DNA of 64,000 nt from Nonomuraea glycinis (GCF_014646515.1 NZ_BMNK01000001.1:290745-354744), one strand, 5' to 3'; numbered from the stretch's first letter, positions 34,063-42,550 are shown. Numbers and translations: made by a program. Notes: a model not told the origin generated them from the sequence alone.

Positions 34063-34143
34063 CGCAGGCTCCTCAAGCTAGGCGAGTATGGCTCATGTTA
34101 ACCGGCGCACGGCTACCTGCCAGTAATGCGCCAGGATGGGGGC

Positions 34144-34785
34144 ATGACGAGTACCTTGCGCCGCCGCCCCGCCCAGCGTCGCAGCGTGGAGCGGGTGGAG
34201 CGGATGCTCGACGAGTGCGCGCTCCTCCTCGACGAGATCGGCTACGAATCGCTGACCACCAAGGAGGTCGCTCGCCGGGCCGAGGTGCCGATCGGGACCT
34301 TCTACCAGTTCTTTCCCGACAAACAGGGCCTGGTGCGTGCGCTCGCGCTGCGCAATCTGGAGGCGTTCCTCGGCCGGGTGTCCGAGCTCATCGCCGCCGC
34401 CGAGCTGAGCCACTGGACCGACCTGGTGGAGCTGGCCATCGACGAGTTCGTGTCGATGAAGCGGAGCACCCCGGGGTTCGGGGTGGTGGACTTCGGCGAG
34501 GTGCTGCGCGCGCCGGGCGGCCCGGCCATCGAGGGCACCAACCGCATGCTGGACGCGGCGCTGGAGAACAACGCCGTCGTCGCCGACCGCCTGCGCGGGC
34601 TCGGCACCGACCTGCTCGGCGTCCCCCTGGACCGCGGCCTCGACCGGGCGATCCTGGTGGCGGTCGAGGCCACGGACGCGGTGCTCAAGCTCGCCTTCCG
34701 GGTGGACCATGACGGCGACCCCGAGCTGATCGCCGAGTGCAAGCAACTCGTCCGCCGCTACCTGGCCGACCACCTGCCATCCTGA
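34144..34785 (+). CDS. TetR-family transcriptional regulator
   Basis: 213 residues from ATG 34144; an ATG at 34126 would add six residues. The helix-turn-helix is in residues 15-62 (VERMLDECALLLDEIGYESL, then TTKEVARRAEVPIGTFYQFF and PDKQGLV). The C-terminal ligand domain is of the helical TetR type with SMKRSTPGFGVVDFGEVLR, as in TetR_C_7-like regulators. The 80-base divergent gap with the GH1 gene should hold the operator; CTACCTGCCAGTA is a weak candidate. Likely a repressor of the glycosidase. Confidence 0.88.
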   Translation: MTSTLRRRPAQRRSVERVERMLDECALLLDEIGYESLTTKEVARRAEVPIGTFYQFFPDKQGLVRALALRNLEAFLGRVSELIAAAELSHWTDLVELAIDEFVSMKRSTPGFGVVDFGEVLRAPGGPAIEGTNRMLDAALENNAVVADRLRGLGTDLLGVPLDRGLDRAILVAVEATDAVLKLAFRVDHDGDPELIAECKQLVRRYLADHLPS

Positions 34786-34811
34786 TCGGCCCCCTGTTCA
34801 GCACGCCCGAT

Positions 34812-34871
34812 CAGCCCTCAGGTCAGCCCTCAGGTCAGCCCTCAGGTCAGCCCTCAGGTCAGCCCTCAGGT
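34812..34871. repeat. Five tandem copies of a 12-bp repeat
   Basis: Five exact copies of CAGCCCTCAGGT followed by one degenerate copy (CAGCTCCCAGAT). They lie between the converging TetR and aldo/keto reductase genes. Each unit carries CCTCAGG, nearly self-complementary. The region has no coding sense on either strand that I would support. Confidence 0.95.
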
Positions 34872-34924
34872 CAGCTCCCAGATCAGCCGCCTGTCCAGCA
34901 CTCCCGATCAGTCGGCATGCCTGA

Positions 34925-35851
34925 TCAGCTCGGCGCGTCGAGTCGCGTCTTCAGCTCCTCGTCCAGCTTCAGCTCCGACCCGCCGATGGCCTCCTCCAGC
35001 TGGGCCAGGGAGCTCACGCCGACGATCGGCACATGACCGTCCGCCAGCAGCCAGGCCAGGACCACCTGGTTCGGCGTCGCGCCCAGCTCCCGCGCCACCT
35101 CGTGCAGGACGGCGAGCCGCCGCGTGGTGCCCGGGTGGTCGTACATCTCCGCGATCGGGCGGTCCTCGCGGGTGTACGCGCCGAACATCAGCGTGTTGTA
35201 CGCCCACAGCGTCACGTCGTGCTCGCGTACGTACTCCAGGTGGTCGTCGGTGGTGAGCGTGTGGCCTCCCTCCGCCGGCCTGGTGTACGGGCGCGGGCGC
35301 AGGTAGGTGTGGCGTAGCTGCAGGTGGGTGTAGGGGAGCCAGCCGTGCGCGGCCGAGACGTTCCTGGCCCGCTCCAGGCGCCAGGCGGGCAGGTTGCTGG
35401 CGCCCGCGCGGCGGATCCTGCCTTTCTGGGCCAGCTCGTCGAGCTTCGCCAGGGTCTCCTCCAGGGGGACCGAGCGGTCCTCGATGTGCGCCCAGTAGAG
35501 GTCGACGTGGTCGGTGCCCAGTCTGCGGAGGCTGCCCTCGATGGCCTGGTCGATGGCGGCGGCCGACAGGCCCTCGGTCCTGTCCAGCGTCCTGTCGCCG
35601 GGGACGATCGGCCGGGCGCCGACCTTGGTGCTCAGGAAGACCTGGTCGCGGTTTCCACGGGCGGCCAGCCAGGCGCCGATGGCCGCCTCGCTCTCGTCGC
35701 CCGTGCAGCCCTCGACCCAGAACGGGTAGTTGTCGGCCGTGTCCAGCATGGTGCCGCCGGCTTCGACGAACCGGTCGAGAATGGCGAAGGTGTCCCGCTC
35801 GTTGACGGCGGTGCCGAAGGGGATGGTGCCGAGTGCGATCTGCATGGCCAT
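34925..35851 (-). CDS. Aldo/keto reductase
   Basis: About 308 residues, starting MAMQIALG (35851) or at the second Met (35845). The catalytic tetrad follows the AKR pattern: LDTADNYPFW (Asp and Tyr), LSTKVGAR (Lys) and LYWAHIED (His). The NADPH-binding end is VVLAWLLADGHVPIVGVSS. It reduces aldehydes or ketones with NADPH in the cytoplasm. Divergent from a MerR gene, with a MerR-like operator inside its promoter, so it is probably induced by a compound sensed by that regulator. Confidence 0.92.
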   Translation of the reverse strand: MAMQIALGTIPFGTAVNERDTFAILDRFVEAGGTMLDTADNYPFWVEGCTGDESEAAIGAWLAARGNRDQVFLSTKVGARPIVPGDRTLDRTEGLSAAAIDQAIEGSLRRLGTDHVDLYWAHIEDRSVPLEETLAKLDELAQKGRIRRAGASNLPAWRLERARNVSAAHGWLPYTHLQLRHTYLRPRPYTRPAEGGHTLTTDDHLEYVREHDVTLWAYNTLMFGAYTREDRPIAEMYDHPGTTRRLAVLHEVARELGATPNQVVLAWLLADGHVPIVGVSSLAQLEEAIGGSELKLDEELKTRLDAPS

Positions 35852-35863
35852 GACTGTGGAAGC

Positions 35864-35883
35864 TGGAGTGCGGTCCATGTCAA
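35864..35883 (-). promoter_or_regulatory. MerR-type promoter of the aldo/keto reductase gene
   Basis: On the minus strand a -35-like TTGACA (35883-35878) is followed at once by TGGACCGCACTCCA, an imperfect palindrome with TGGA/TCCA arms. It shares the CACTCCA arm with the perfect palindrome at 35941. A dyad directly after -35 is the MerR-family layout. Confidence 0.65.
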
Positions 35884-35937
35884 GCGCCGATTTCATTTCC
35901 GGATTTACAGTGATATTTCGGTCATTTCGGGCGTGGC

Positions 35938-35960
35938 TTGACCTGGAGTGCACTCCAGGT
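35938..35960 (+). promoter_or_regulatory. MerR-type operator/promoter of the merR-like gene
   Basis: A perfect 20-bp palindrome ACCTGGAGTGCACTCCAGGT (35941-35960) overlaps a -35-like TTGACC (35938-35943) and lies 17 bases ahead of the GTG of the MerR-like gene. The placement fits autoregulation. Confidence 0.8.
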
Positions 35961-35976
35961 GGGATGCTCGACCATC

Positions 35977-36336
35977 GTGAGCGTCTACACACCTGCCGAA
36001 GTGGTCGAAGAGACCGGCTTCACTCTGGACACGTTGCGCTACTACGAGAAGATCGGCCTGCTGGAGCGGGTCGAGCGCAACTCCGCCGGGCAGCGCCGGT
36101 TCACCCAGGAGGACATCGGCTGGCTCGGCACCATCCGGTGTCTGCGCGACACCGGCATGCCGATCGCCGAGATGCTGCGCTTCGCCGAGCTGGTCCGCGC
36201 CGGCGACCACACCATCGCCGACCGCATCAAGCTCCTGGAGGAGCACGATCGTCGCGTCGAGGGACAGATCGACAACCTGATCGAGCGCAAGCGCTACGTC
36301 AGCAACAAGATCTCCTATTACCGGAGCGTTCTGTAA
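35977..36336 (+). CDS. MerR-family transcriptional regulator
   Basis: 119 residues from GTG. The winged helix-turn-helix is in residues 4-70 (YTPAEVVEETGFTLDTLRYY with EKIGLLERV, then QRRFTQEDIGWLGTIRCLRD and GMPIAEML). A dimerisation helix is in residues 80-112 (RIKLLEEHDRRVEGQIDNLI). There are no cysteines, so it is not a metal or redox sensor; it resembles the small-molecule-responsive AdhR/NmlR-like group in length. Controls itself and the divergent aldo/keto reductase through the two dyads. Confidence 0.9.
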   Translation: MSVYTPAEVVEETGFTLDTLRYYEKIGLLERVERNSAGQRRFTQEDIGWLGTIRCLRDTGMPIAEMLRFAELVRAGDHTIADRIKLLEEHDRRVEGQIDNLIERKRYVSNKISYYRSVL

Positions 36337-36373
36337 CGTCGCGTTGGCGGGCCGGTTGCTAGAACCGTGATGC

Positions 36374-37732
36374 ATGGCCGGGCCCAGGGCGAGACGGATC
36401 AACATCCCACTGCGCCGCGTAGCGAGGATGTGCGCGGGGATGCTGTTCGCGCTGCTGGCGCAGCTCACTCTGGTCCAGGCGTTCGCATCGAGAGACCTCA
36501 ACGCGGACCCGCGTAACGAGCGCACCCGCATCGCCCGGTTCGGCCAGCCACGCGGCGACATCGTCACCTATGACGGCACCGCCGTCGCCATCAGCCGCGA
36601 GACCGGCGGCGGACCGTACCGCTATCAGCGCTTCTATCCGCACGGCGAGATGTACGCCCCCATCACCGGGCACGTGTCCCCGCGCGGCGCCGGCGGCATC
36701 GAGCGGGCCCGGGAGGCGGTGCTGTCGGGCGACGACACCAGGGTGAAGGTGCAGTCGCTGGTCAGGGAGGGCACCGCGCAGGGCGCCGACGTCTGGCTCA
36801 CCATCAGGAAGCGCGTCCAGTGGGCGGCCTACCGCAGCCTCAAGGCCTCCGGCCGCCCGGGCGCCGCCGTCGCCGTCAACCCGGCGACCGGCGCCATCCT
36901 GGCCCTGGCCACCTACCCGTCGTACGACCCGAACGCCTACGCCACCTTCGACTCCGCCGCCCTGGCCGCGACGGACGACCGCCTGCGCCGCGACCCGGCC
37001 GAGCCGCTGCTGAACCGGGCCCTCGACCGCACGTATCCGCCGGGCGCCATGACCGGCCTGATCGCCGCGGCCACCGCCCTCACCACCGGCGGCCACGTGC
37101 CGTCCACCGCCCTGGACCTGCCCGGCGACGCTCATGATCAGAACGGTCGGTACTGCGGGAAGAGCCGGCTGACGCTGTCTCAGGCTTTCCGGCTCTCCTG
37201 CGATCCGGCCCTGGCCGACCTCGGGCGGTCGCTCGGCCAGGACGCCCTGCGGGACCAGGCCGAGGCGTTCGGCTTCAACACCACGTTGACGGTCCCGCTG
37301 CCGGTGGCGGCGAGCACCTATCCGTCATCCCAGGACAAGCCGGGCGGCGCCCTGGCCACCGCCGGCACCTCGGACATCCGCCTCACCCCGCTCATGGTCG
37401 CGATGCTCTCGGCGACCGTGGCCAACGACGGCACGCTGATGCGCCCGTACCTGGTGGAACGGGCGCGGCTGCCCGGCGGCTCCACCATCAACCGAGCCGG
37501 CCCGTCCCCCTACCGCACGGCCATGAGCCCGGCCATGGCCGACCAGCTCACCACCATGATGACCACCCGCCCCTGGCCCCCCGGGGTGGCACTGGCGGCC
37601 ACCGGATCAGCCACGGTCTTCACCGCCTTCGCCCCCGCCGGTGCCCCCGAGGTGGCCGTGGGCGTGGTCCTCGACCGACCGGGCCCCACCGCGGCCATCG
37701 CCCGCGCCATCCTCCGGGCCGCCCTGGCCTGA
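36374..37732 (+). CDS. Catalytically dead penicillin-binding-protein homologue
   Basis: 452 residues. An N-terminal membrane anchor (residues 15-38) precedes a class B PBP dimerisation region (RFGQPRGDIVTYDGTAVAIS) and a transpeptidase-like domain (GAAVAVNPATGAILALATYP; LTPLMVAMLSATVANDGTLM). All three active-site motifs are changed: SxxK is A225MTG (family YPPGSTFK, here YPPGAMTG), SxN is S275CD, and KTG is A409TG. With neither nucleophile serine nor lysine it cannot acylate. The rest is well kept and open, so a structural or regulatory role in elongation/division complexes is more likely than decay. A housekeeping PbpA would be elsewhere. It starts 37 bases after the MerR gene. Confidence 0.88.
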   Translation: MAGPRARRINIPLRRVARMCAGMLFALLAQLTLVQAFASRDLNADPRNERTRIARFGQPRGDIVTYDGTAVAISRETGGGPYRYQRFYPHGEMYAPITGHVSPRGAGGIERAREAVLSGDDTRVKVQSLVREGTAQGADVWLTIRKRVQWAAYRSLKASGRPGAAVAVNPATGAILALATYPSYDPNAYATFDSAALAATDDRLRRDPAEPLLNRALDRTYPPGAMTGLIAAATALTTGGHVPSTALDLPGDAHDQNGRYCGKSRLTLSQAFRLSCDPALADLGRSLGQDALRDQAEAFGFNTTLTVPLPVAASTYPSSQDKPGGALATAGTSDIRLTPLMVAMLSATVANDGTLMRPYLVERARLPGGSTINRAGPSPYRTAMSPAMADQLTTMMTTRPWPPGVALAATGSATVFTAFAPAGAPEVAVGVVLDRPGPTAAIARAILRAALA

Positions 37733-37809
37733 TCGTCCGGCAGTCGTACGAGACGAGCGAACCGGTCGCCTCATGGCAGGGCGGAACACATCCTGCGCCA
37801 GGCAACGCC

Positions 37810-38718
37810 TCACCGGTGCATCAAGGTTCGCGCCTCCGCCAGCAGGTCCACCTGAGCACGCCAGTCGCCACCTGAGATCCCCACGACCGCGTGCGTCGCC
37901 CCCGCCTCACGGTAGGCCGCCAGCCTCTCGGCGGCCTGCTGGGGAGGGCCGGTGAGCGGAATCTCCATAGCCTCCTCCAGCGGTCGGCCGTACGCGCCGC
38001 TGATGCCGGAGGCGATCCGCGCCCGAGACGGCACCTCCGACCCGGTTCCCAGGGCGGCGACGCCTCCGATCGCGATGACCGGAACGGTCCGGCCGGCCTC
38101 CTGGGCCGACGCTGAGAGCAACTCGCGTCCCGTGGCGACCTCACGCGGGGAGATCAGCGAGGGGAACCACCCGTCTCCCCACCGTGCCGCCCTCCGGATG
38201 GCGATGCGCGAGGCGTTGCCGACCCACACCGGGGGCATGGCCGTCGCAGGCGTCAGTTCGACCGCCGGTTCCCCGGGCTCGTCCCGTAGGCGGGTCTCCT
38301 TGCCCGCCAGCAACCGGGGAAGCAACTCCAAAGCTGTGTCCGTACGGCTGCCGCGCTGGTCGAAGGGGACTCCGGCGGCGCGCCACTGGCCGGGACCGCC
38401 TCCCGAGCCGATGCCGAGGACGAGCCGGTCGCCGGATACGTGCTGCAACGTCGCGATCTGCTTGGCCGCCCAGACGAGAGGCCGGATCGCGGGGACGAAC
38501 ACGCCGGCGCCGATCGTGATCCTGGCGGTGGACGCGGCGGCGGTGGCCAGGGCGATCGGGGCGTCCAGCGTCGGCCCGCCGGTGGCCAGATGATCGCCGT
38601 GCCACACCCCGTCCAGTTCCGCGTCCTCCGCATGGCGCGCGGCCTCACGCAGGTCAAGGCCAGCACTGCGTTGTACGGCGACCCCAGGCAGGATGACACC
38701 GATCTCGAAGGTTCTCAT
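37810..38718 (-). CDS. LLM-class F420-dependent oxidoreductase
   Basis: 302 residues in a luciferase-like TIM barrel: IGVILPGVAV at the first strand, ITIGAGVFVPAIRPLVWAAK, then the LGIGSGGGPGQWRAAGVPF segment typical of F420-dependent members, and PPVWVGNAS and RWGDGWFPSL near the cofactor. The substrate is unknown. The gene stands alone with a SoxR-like dyad right upstream. Confidence 0.88.
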   Translation of the reverse strand: MRTFEIGVILPGVAVQRSAGLDLREAARHAEDAELDGVWHGDHLATGGPTLDAPIALATAAASTARITIGAGVFVPAIRPLVWAAKQIATLQHVSGDRLVLGIGSGGGPGQWRAAGVPFDQRGSRTDTALELLPRLLAGKETRLRDEPGEPAVELTPATAMPPVWVGNASRIAIRRAARWGDGWFPSLISPREVATGRELLSASAQEAGRTVPVIAIGGVAALGTGSEVPSRARIASGISGAYGRPLEEAMEIPLTGPPQQAAERLAAYREAGATHAVVGISGGDWRAQVDLLAEARTLMHR

Positions 38719-38733
38719 GGCCCCTACGGTCCA

Positions 38734-38756
38734 ACCTCAACACAGGTTGAGGTCAA
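38734..38756 (-). promoter_or_regulatory. SoxR/MerR-like dyad at the LLM oxidoreductase promoter
   Basis: ACCTCAACACAGGTTGAGGT (38734-38753) has perfect 8-base arms and overlaps a minus-strand -35-like TTGACC (38756-38751). CCTCAA...TTGAGG are the arms of the classical SoxR box. The oxidoreductase ATG follows 16 bases downstream. No SoxR-like gene is adjacent. Confidence 0.7.
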
Positions 38757-39004
38757 CCGGCGGAAGGATCAGAGCGCCTGACCGGTGCAGATCTATGGGC
38801 TGGAGGCAACAGTTCGACGAGGTCCTCGCTGAGCGCCTGGCTTACGGGAAGTCGCCCCTCGCTCGAAGCGCTCGTCATTGTGCTCGGCTGCTACGACGCA
38901 TCCCAGCACGCTCAATAGAGAAGAATATGCAAGGTATTGCAGCGAATGATCTTTACTGTTAGGTTCCATATGGATTGATGATCTTCGTCAAGGACTGGAG
39001 TTTC
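38757..39004. other. Intergenic region at the edge of the lower-GC segment
   Basis: One frame (38781-38910) reads TRSSLSAWLTGSRPSLEALV and could be a decayed regulator fragment, but I cannot support it. The GC content falls towards the secreted-protease gene. No terminator or clear promoter was identified. Confidence 0.4.
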
Positions 39005-41695
39005 GTGCTCGCATCTCACCTCCTCGTATCCTCCAACAGGCGTAGAAGGCTATTACGGGGGTTCATCGCTGGACTTCTGATAACACTCCTCCCCGCGACT
39101 GTACTCACGCCCATCGCATTGGCAGACCCCGTGCCTGGCGGAACCACTCAGCAGGAAAGCGCTACTCAGAACGTCCCCATCGAGTTATTGGGAGCGGCAA
39201 CCGAAACCACGCGGTACTGGCGGTATCCCGATGGGCGTGTGACCACAGAGATCTGGCCGAGACCCGTTCGCGTCCAGAAGAGTGGCGCCTGGGCGTGGAT
39301 CGATACCACCTTGGTGAAACAGGACGGAACTATCAAGCCGAAGGTCATCAAGGGTGACTTGTCGCTGTCTCCAGGCGACCGCACAGGCGCATTGACCACC
39401 TTTGCGCCCACGTCTAAGCAGACTCTCGCCTTGTCATGGCCCACCGGGTTACCCAAACCGAGATTGGAGGGAAGCCGAGCTACCTATGCCGACGCTGCTG
39501 GCCCTGGTGCTGACCTCGTGGTCACTGCCCTGGCGACCGGGTTCCGCTATGACGTAGTCCTCCGGAATCGGCCGGTCAAGGTTCTGGAGCTCAAAATCTC
39601 GGTCCAGGGTAAAGGTCTCGCACTGCGCAAGGCGCCAGATGGCCGTCTGCGGGTGATCGATGACGGTGACCGTAACATCGCTATCGCCCCGGAGCCTCTC
39701 CTGCGTGGCACCGAGACCGCTAAAAATCGTAGCGCTGAGGCTGGGACAGTAGAGACTGCTGTGCTTACTGCGAGCGGAAAGCAGACGCTGCTCCTCAAGC
39801 CCGATCCCGCATATCTGGCCGATCCGGCTACGCTATATCCGGTGACCATCCAGTCCGCGTTCAGCATCATCCCTACCGCCGACGCGGACGTTTGGAACAT
39901 CTCCCCTGACTTTCCGAACGGCGACGGCAGCACTTTGAAGGCGGGCACAGAGTCGGACGGCAGCACGTCCCGCGCCTACCTGAAGTTCGATATGTCGCCC
40001 CTGGCGGGACAGCAGATCGGCAACGTGACGCTGTCCCTGCTCAACATCGACGGCCCCAGTTGTGGCACTGCGGTTAGTGACGGGATCCAGGTCCGTCGAG
40101 TCACCAGCGCGTGGAGTCCCTCTACCGTCACCTGGTCTGCACAGCCGACCAACACCACCGAAGATGCTGTCACCAACAGAAGCAGCGTCGGCGGAGCCTG
40201 TGGGCCTGCCCCGATGGACTGGAATATCACCGCCATGGCCCGCCAATGGGCCAACGACATTGGGAACTATGGTTTGGTCCTTATGTCCCCAACTGAGCGC
40301 GCGAGGAACAACTACCGAGTCTTTCCTGCCTCCGAAGATGCCGAATTCAACAACCCCCCGAAGATCACTGCGACATTTGATCCTATTGGTGGGCCAACCA
40401 CCCTCTATCCAGCTGACTCCAACGGAGTGGAGGTTATACAGGCTCCTGCGAACTGGGGCAGCGACTCTGTGCAGATGGCGGAGCCTCTCGCGCATGCGCT
40501 TAGCGGAGCACATGATCGTGTAGAAGCAAATTTCGACGTGCTCGCCACCCCATACGTAGACATGGTTACCGGCCAAGTTATTGTTCCTGCAGCCACTGCT
40601 GACGGTCGCGCCATCGGCTCTGTAGCTCTCGCTGGTACGGCCTACCTCGGCTTGACGGGTACGGACTGGACCGTCCCTGGCACATACGAGGGGGACGACA
40701 CCGACGAGCACAGCGAAGTACCAGCGGGCGAGACGGAGGATTTCACGTTCGCCCCGCAGGTCCCCGATGTAACCAGGAGTTCGGCCCGGCTGTTCGCGGT
40801 CATCCGTGAGGTACTGGATGCGGATATCAGTCAACTGCCTGGTGCGGACCGCATCGTGTCTGGTCGTGTCTGGCCTGAGCGCAACCAGGTTCTTCTCACT
40901 GCCAACGCTGTATCACCCGAGATGCGGCTAGCTCTCGCCCAACGTTATGGCACCAACACACTCGTGATCCGGCTGGATCCCGACGCTGTCCGCGCTGAGC
41001 GCCAAGACAGTCGGCTGAACGACAACAACGAACACATCAATGGCGCGGGAGCGTACATCAACAATGAGAATGAGCCCTGCACAATGGGCTTCGCGTGGTC
41101 GCTACCTGCTGGCAAGCGGCTGCTAACCGCCGGGCACTGCTTGGACAGAAACGCCTCGGAAGCTACCTTCTCTTATGGGCGCCGTGTACTGAGCACTCAC
41201 CTTCTGGGTGAGGGTACCGTGCCTCTGCCAGGTCAGACCGCGCTTCTCGGTGATAGCGCACTCGTCGAGGTGACCAAGCCGGGCATTCAGCCGACAGCTT
41301 CCATCTTCGTTGGGGCTATCGACTCCAAGACCAAACGTCCTGTCAAGGGGAGATTCAGTCGTCGTTCTGTGGTGGGTGACCTGTACTGTGTTGGAGGCAT
41401 GCGGACCGGGCAAACATGCAGCTGGAAAGTCACCGACGCCAATACAAGTATCCCTGTGGACGGCGGTCAGATTGTGAACGTTGTAAAGGGTACACATCCT
41501 TCGGCCTGCACTGGCCCTGGCGACTCTGGAGGGGCCGTCTACACCATCGACCGAGCTACCGGCTATGTAGTGGCCAAGGGAATCCACTCCTCAGCCAACA
41601 CACCTCTCATTGGTGACTGCGACGAGTTCTTCACCGACATCCAACTCGTTCGCCAGGCCTATGGTGGCGATGTGATGAAGCGTAGGTTGCCGTAG
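39005..41695 (+). CDS. Secreted DNRLRE-domain protein fused to a trypsin-like serine protease
   Basis: 896 residues from GTG 39005 with GGAG just upstream (an ATG at 38978 would add nine). A signal peptide with RRRRLLRGF and a long hydrophobic core is cleaved near residue 40. Residues 60-300 form a beta-rich region as in the N-terminal parts of actinobacterial polymorphic-toxin/RHS-like exoproteins. The DNRLRE-type domain covers about 290-450 (TADADVWNISPDFPNGDGST; SRAYLKFDMSPL; MDWNITAMARQWAND). The C-terminal protease has an intact triad: His711 (LLTAGHC), Asp750 (GDSALVEV), Ser841 (GPGDSGG). The gene is clearly less GC-rich than its neighbours. A lipoprotein gene follows 32 bases later. 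Confidence 0.85.
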   Translation: MLASHLLVSSNRRRRLLRGFIAGLLITLLPATVLTPIALADPVPGGTTQQESATQNVPIELLGAATETTRYWRYPDGRVTTEIWPRPVRVQKSGAWAWIDTTLVKQDGTIKPKVIKGDLSLSPGDRTGALTTFAPTSKQTLALSWPTGLPKPRLEGSRATYADAAGPGADLVVTALATGFRYDVVLRNRPVKVLELKISVQGKGLALRKAPDGRLRVIDDGDRNIAIAPEPLLRGTETAKNRSAEAGTVETAVLTASGKQTLLLKPDPAYLADPATLYPVTIQSAFSIIPTADADVWNISPDFPNGDGSTLKAGTESDGSTSRAYLKFDMSPLAGQQIGNVTLSLLNIDGPSCGTAVSDGIQVRRVTSAWSPSTVTWSAQPTNTTEDAVTNRSSVGGACGPAPMDWNITAMARQWANDIGNYGLVLMSPTERARNNYRVFPASEDAEFNNPPKITATFDPIGGPTTLYPADSNGVEVIQAPANWGSDSVQMAEPLAHALSGAHDRVEANFDVLATPYVDMVTGQVIVPAATADGRAIGSVALAGTAYLGLTGTDWTVPGTYEGDDTDEHSEVPAGETEDFTFAPQVPDVTRSSARLFAVIREVLDADISQLPGADRIVSGRVWPERNQVLLTANAVSPEMRLALAQRYGTNTLVIRLDPDAVRAERQDSRLNDNNEHINGAGAYINNENEPCTMGFAWSLPAGKRLLTAGHCLDRNASEATFSYGRRVLSTHLLGEGTVPLPGQTALLGDSALVEVTKPGIQPTASIFVGAIDSKTKRPVKGRFSRRSVVGDLYCVGGMRTGQTCSWKVTDANTSIPVDGGQIVNVVKGTHPSACTGPGDSGGAVYTIDRATGYVVAKGIHSSANTPLIGDCDEFFTDIQLVRQAYGGDVMKRRLP

Positions 41696-41727
41696 TACGA
41701 GCTGCACAGAGACCTGGTAGGGAAACT

Positions 41728-42135
41728 ATGTCCCTTCCGCGATTCCGTACGTTTTCCATAGCGGTTGTTATCGCCTTCTCGATACTGGTCCTAACGGCAT
41801 GCACGGCCAAATGGGAGGAGGTTCACCTCGCATCCTTGTCCGCGGACGAGCGAACATTGACGGTTGATCTGGTTCTCCGACCTCCCAACGCAGAAGGTGA
41901 ATTCTGTCAACGGGTGACGAACACTGAAGTATCCGAGACCCCGTCCCAGGTGATCATCGGCATCCAGGTGGACGACAATTGCCGGTCGTGGCCTTGGGAG
42001 AATGAATACCACCAGGATATCGGAAAGCTTTACCCGGTGAAGCTGGAACTGCAGGCTCCGCTGGCAGGGCGGGACTTGATCAATAAGGGAACTCGTCAAC
42101 GCGTCAACATCACTCGTCCGGCGGATAATCCCTGA
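41728..42135 (+). CDS. Small lipoprotein, probable partner of the secreted protease
   Basis: 135 residues with an N-terminal hydrophobic segment ending in lipobox LTAC (Cys near 25), so it is anchored outside the membrane. The mature part is a small beta domain of about 110 residues with two further cysteines (GEFCQRV and DDNCRSW) that could form a disulphide. No family is recognised. It lies 32 bases after the protease gene and before a strong hairpin, so the two form a unit; an inhibitor or immunity-type role is a guess. Composition matches the protease gene. Confidence 0.75.
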   Translation: MSLPRFRTFSIAVVIAFSILVLTACTAKWEEVHLASLSADERTLTVDLVLRPPNAEGEFCQRVTNTEVSETPSQVIIGIQVDDNCRSWPWENEYHQDIGKLYPVKLELQAPLAGRDLINKGTRQRVNITRPADNP

Positions 42136-42165
42136 CCAGCAACGTCCGCTTCAACTTGGGCGCCG

Positions 42166-42202
42166 GTCCAGGTCTCCTCGATACGTACGAGGAGACCTGG
42201 AC
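42166..42202. terminator. 15-bp perfect hairpin after the protease-lipoprotein unit
   Basis: GTCCAGGTCTCCTCG at 42166-42180 pairs fully with CGAGGAGACCTGGAC at 42188-42202, loop ATACGTA. It lies 30 bases after the lipoprotein stop. There is no U-tract, but the stem is the longest perfect one noticed in the window. Confidence 0.85.
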
Positions 42203-42235
42203 TTCGGTGAAGTTCCGCAGGTGGACACCTCGTCA

Positions 42236-42430
42236 ATGCGCGACCCTTCGCCGATCGCGGGTCCACTCCATAGAATGCAGGCGTTGCGCGAGCTCACCGA
42301 TGAGGCCGCCGCTATTGCCGTCCGCCTGCACGGTCACTTGCTACTGCGAGATCTGGTGCAGTTTCTGCTGATCTCCGGCAGGATCAGCCCCGAGTCGCGC
42401 GGCCTGGTCCTGCGCCGTGACATCTCCTAA
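42236..42430 (+). CDS. Hypothetical small protein
   Basis: About 64 residues from ATG 42236 (GTG at 42221 is possible); AGGTGG lies upstream. It has a helical, Leu/Ala-rich segment (LTDEAAAIAVRLHGHLLLRD) and an Arg-rich end. No signal peptide or known motif. It sits between the terminator and the WhiJ-like module; coding potential is moderate. Confidence 0.4.
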   Translation: MRDPSPIAGPLHRMQALRELTDEAAAIAVRLHGHLLLRDLVQFLLISGRISPESRGLVLRRDIS

Positions 42431-42550
42431 CGCCCGCTTCGGGGATTATTGAGCCCTCGAAGCGGGCCGATAGTGCTGGGACGTGGCCGGCCAAGCACCC
42501 TGGGCCTCAGTAGCGCTGAGATGCGGCGGATGAGCCCGTCGCGCCGGGCG

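Noticed and set aside
34812-34871. 12-bp repeats as protein-coding or iteron-type origin
   Set aside because: No Rep gene or AT-rich region is nearby, and the array lies between converging metabolic genes; slippage is simpler.
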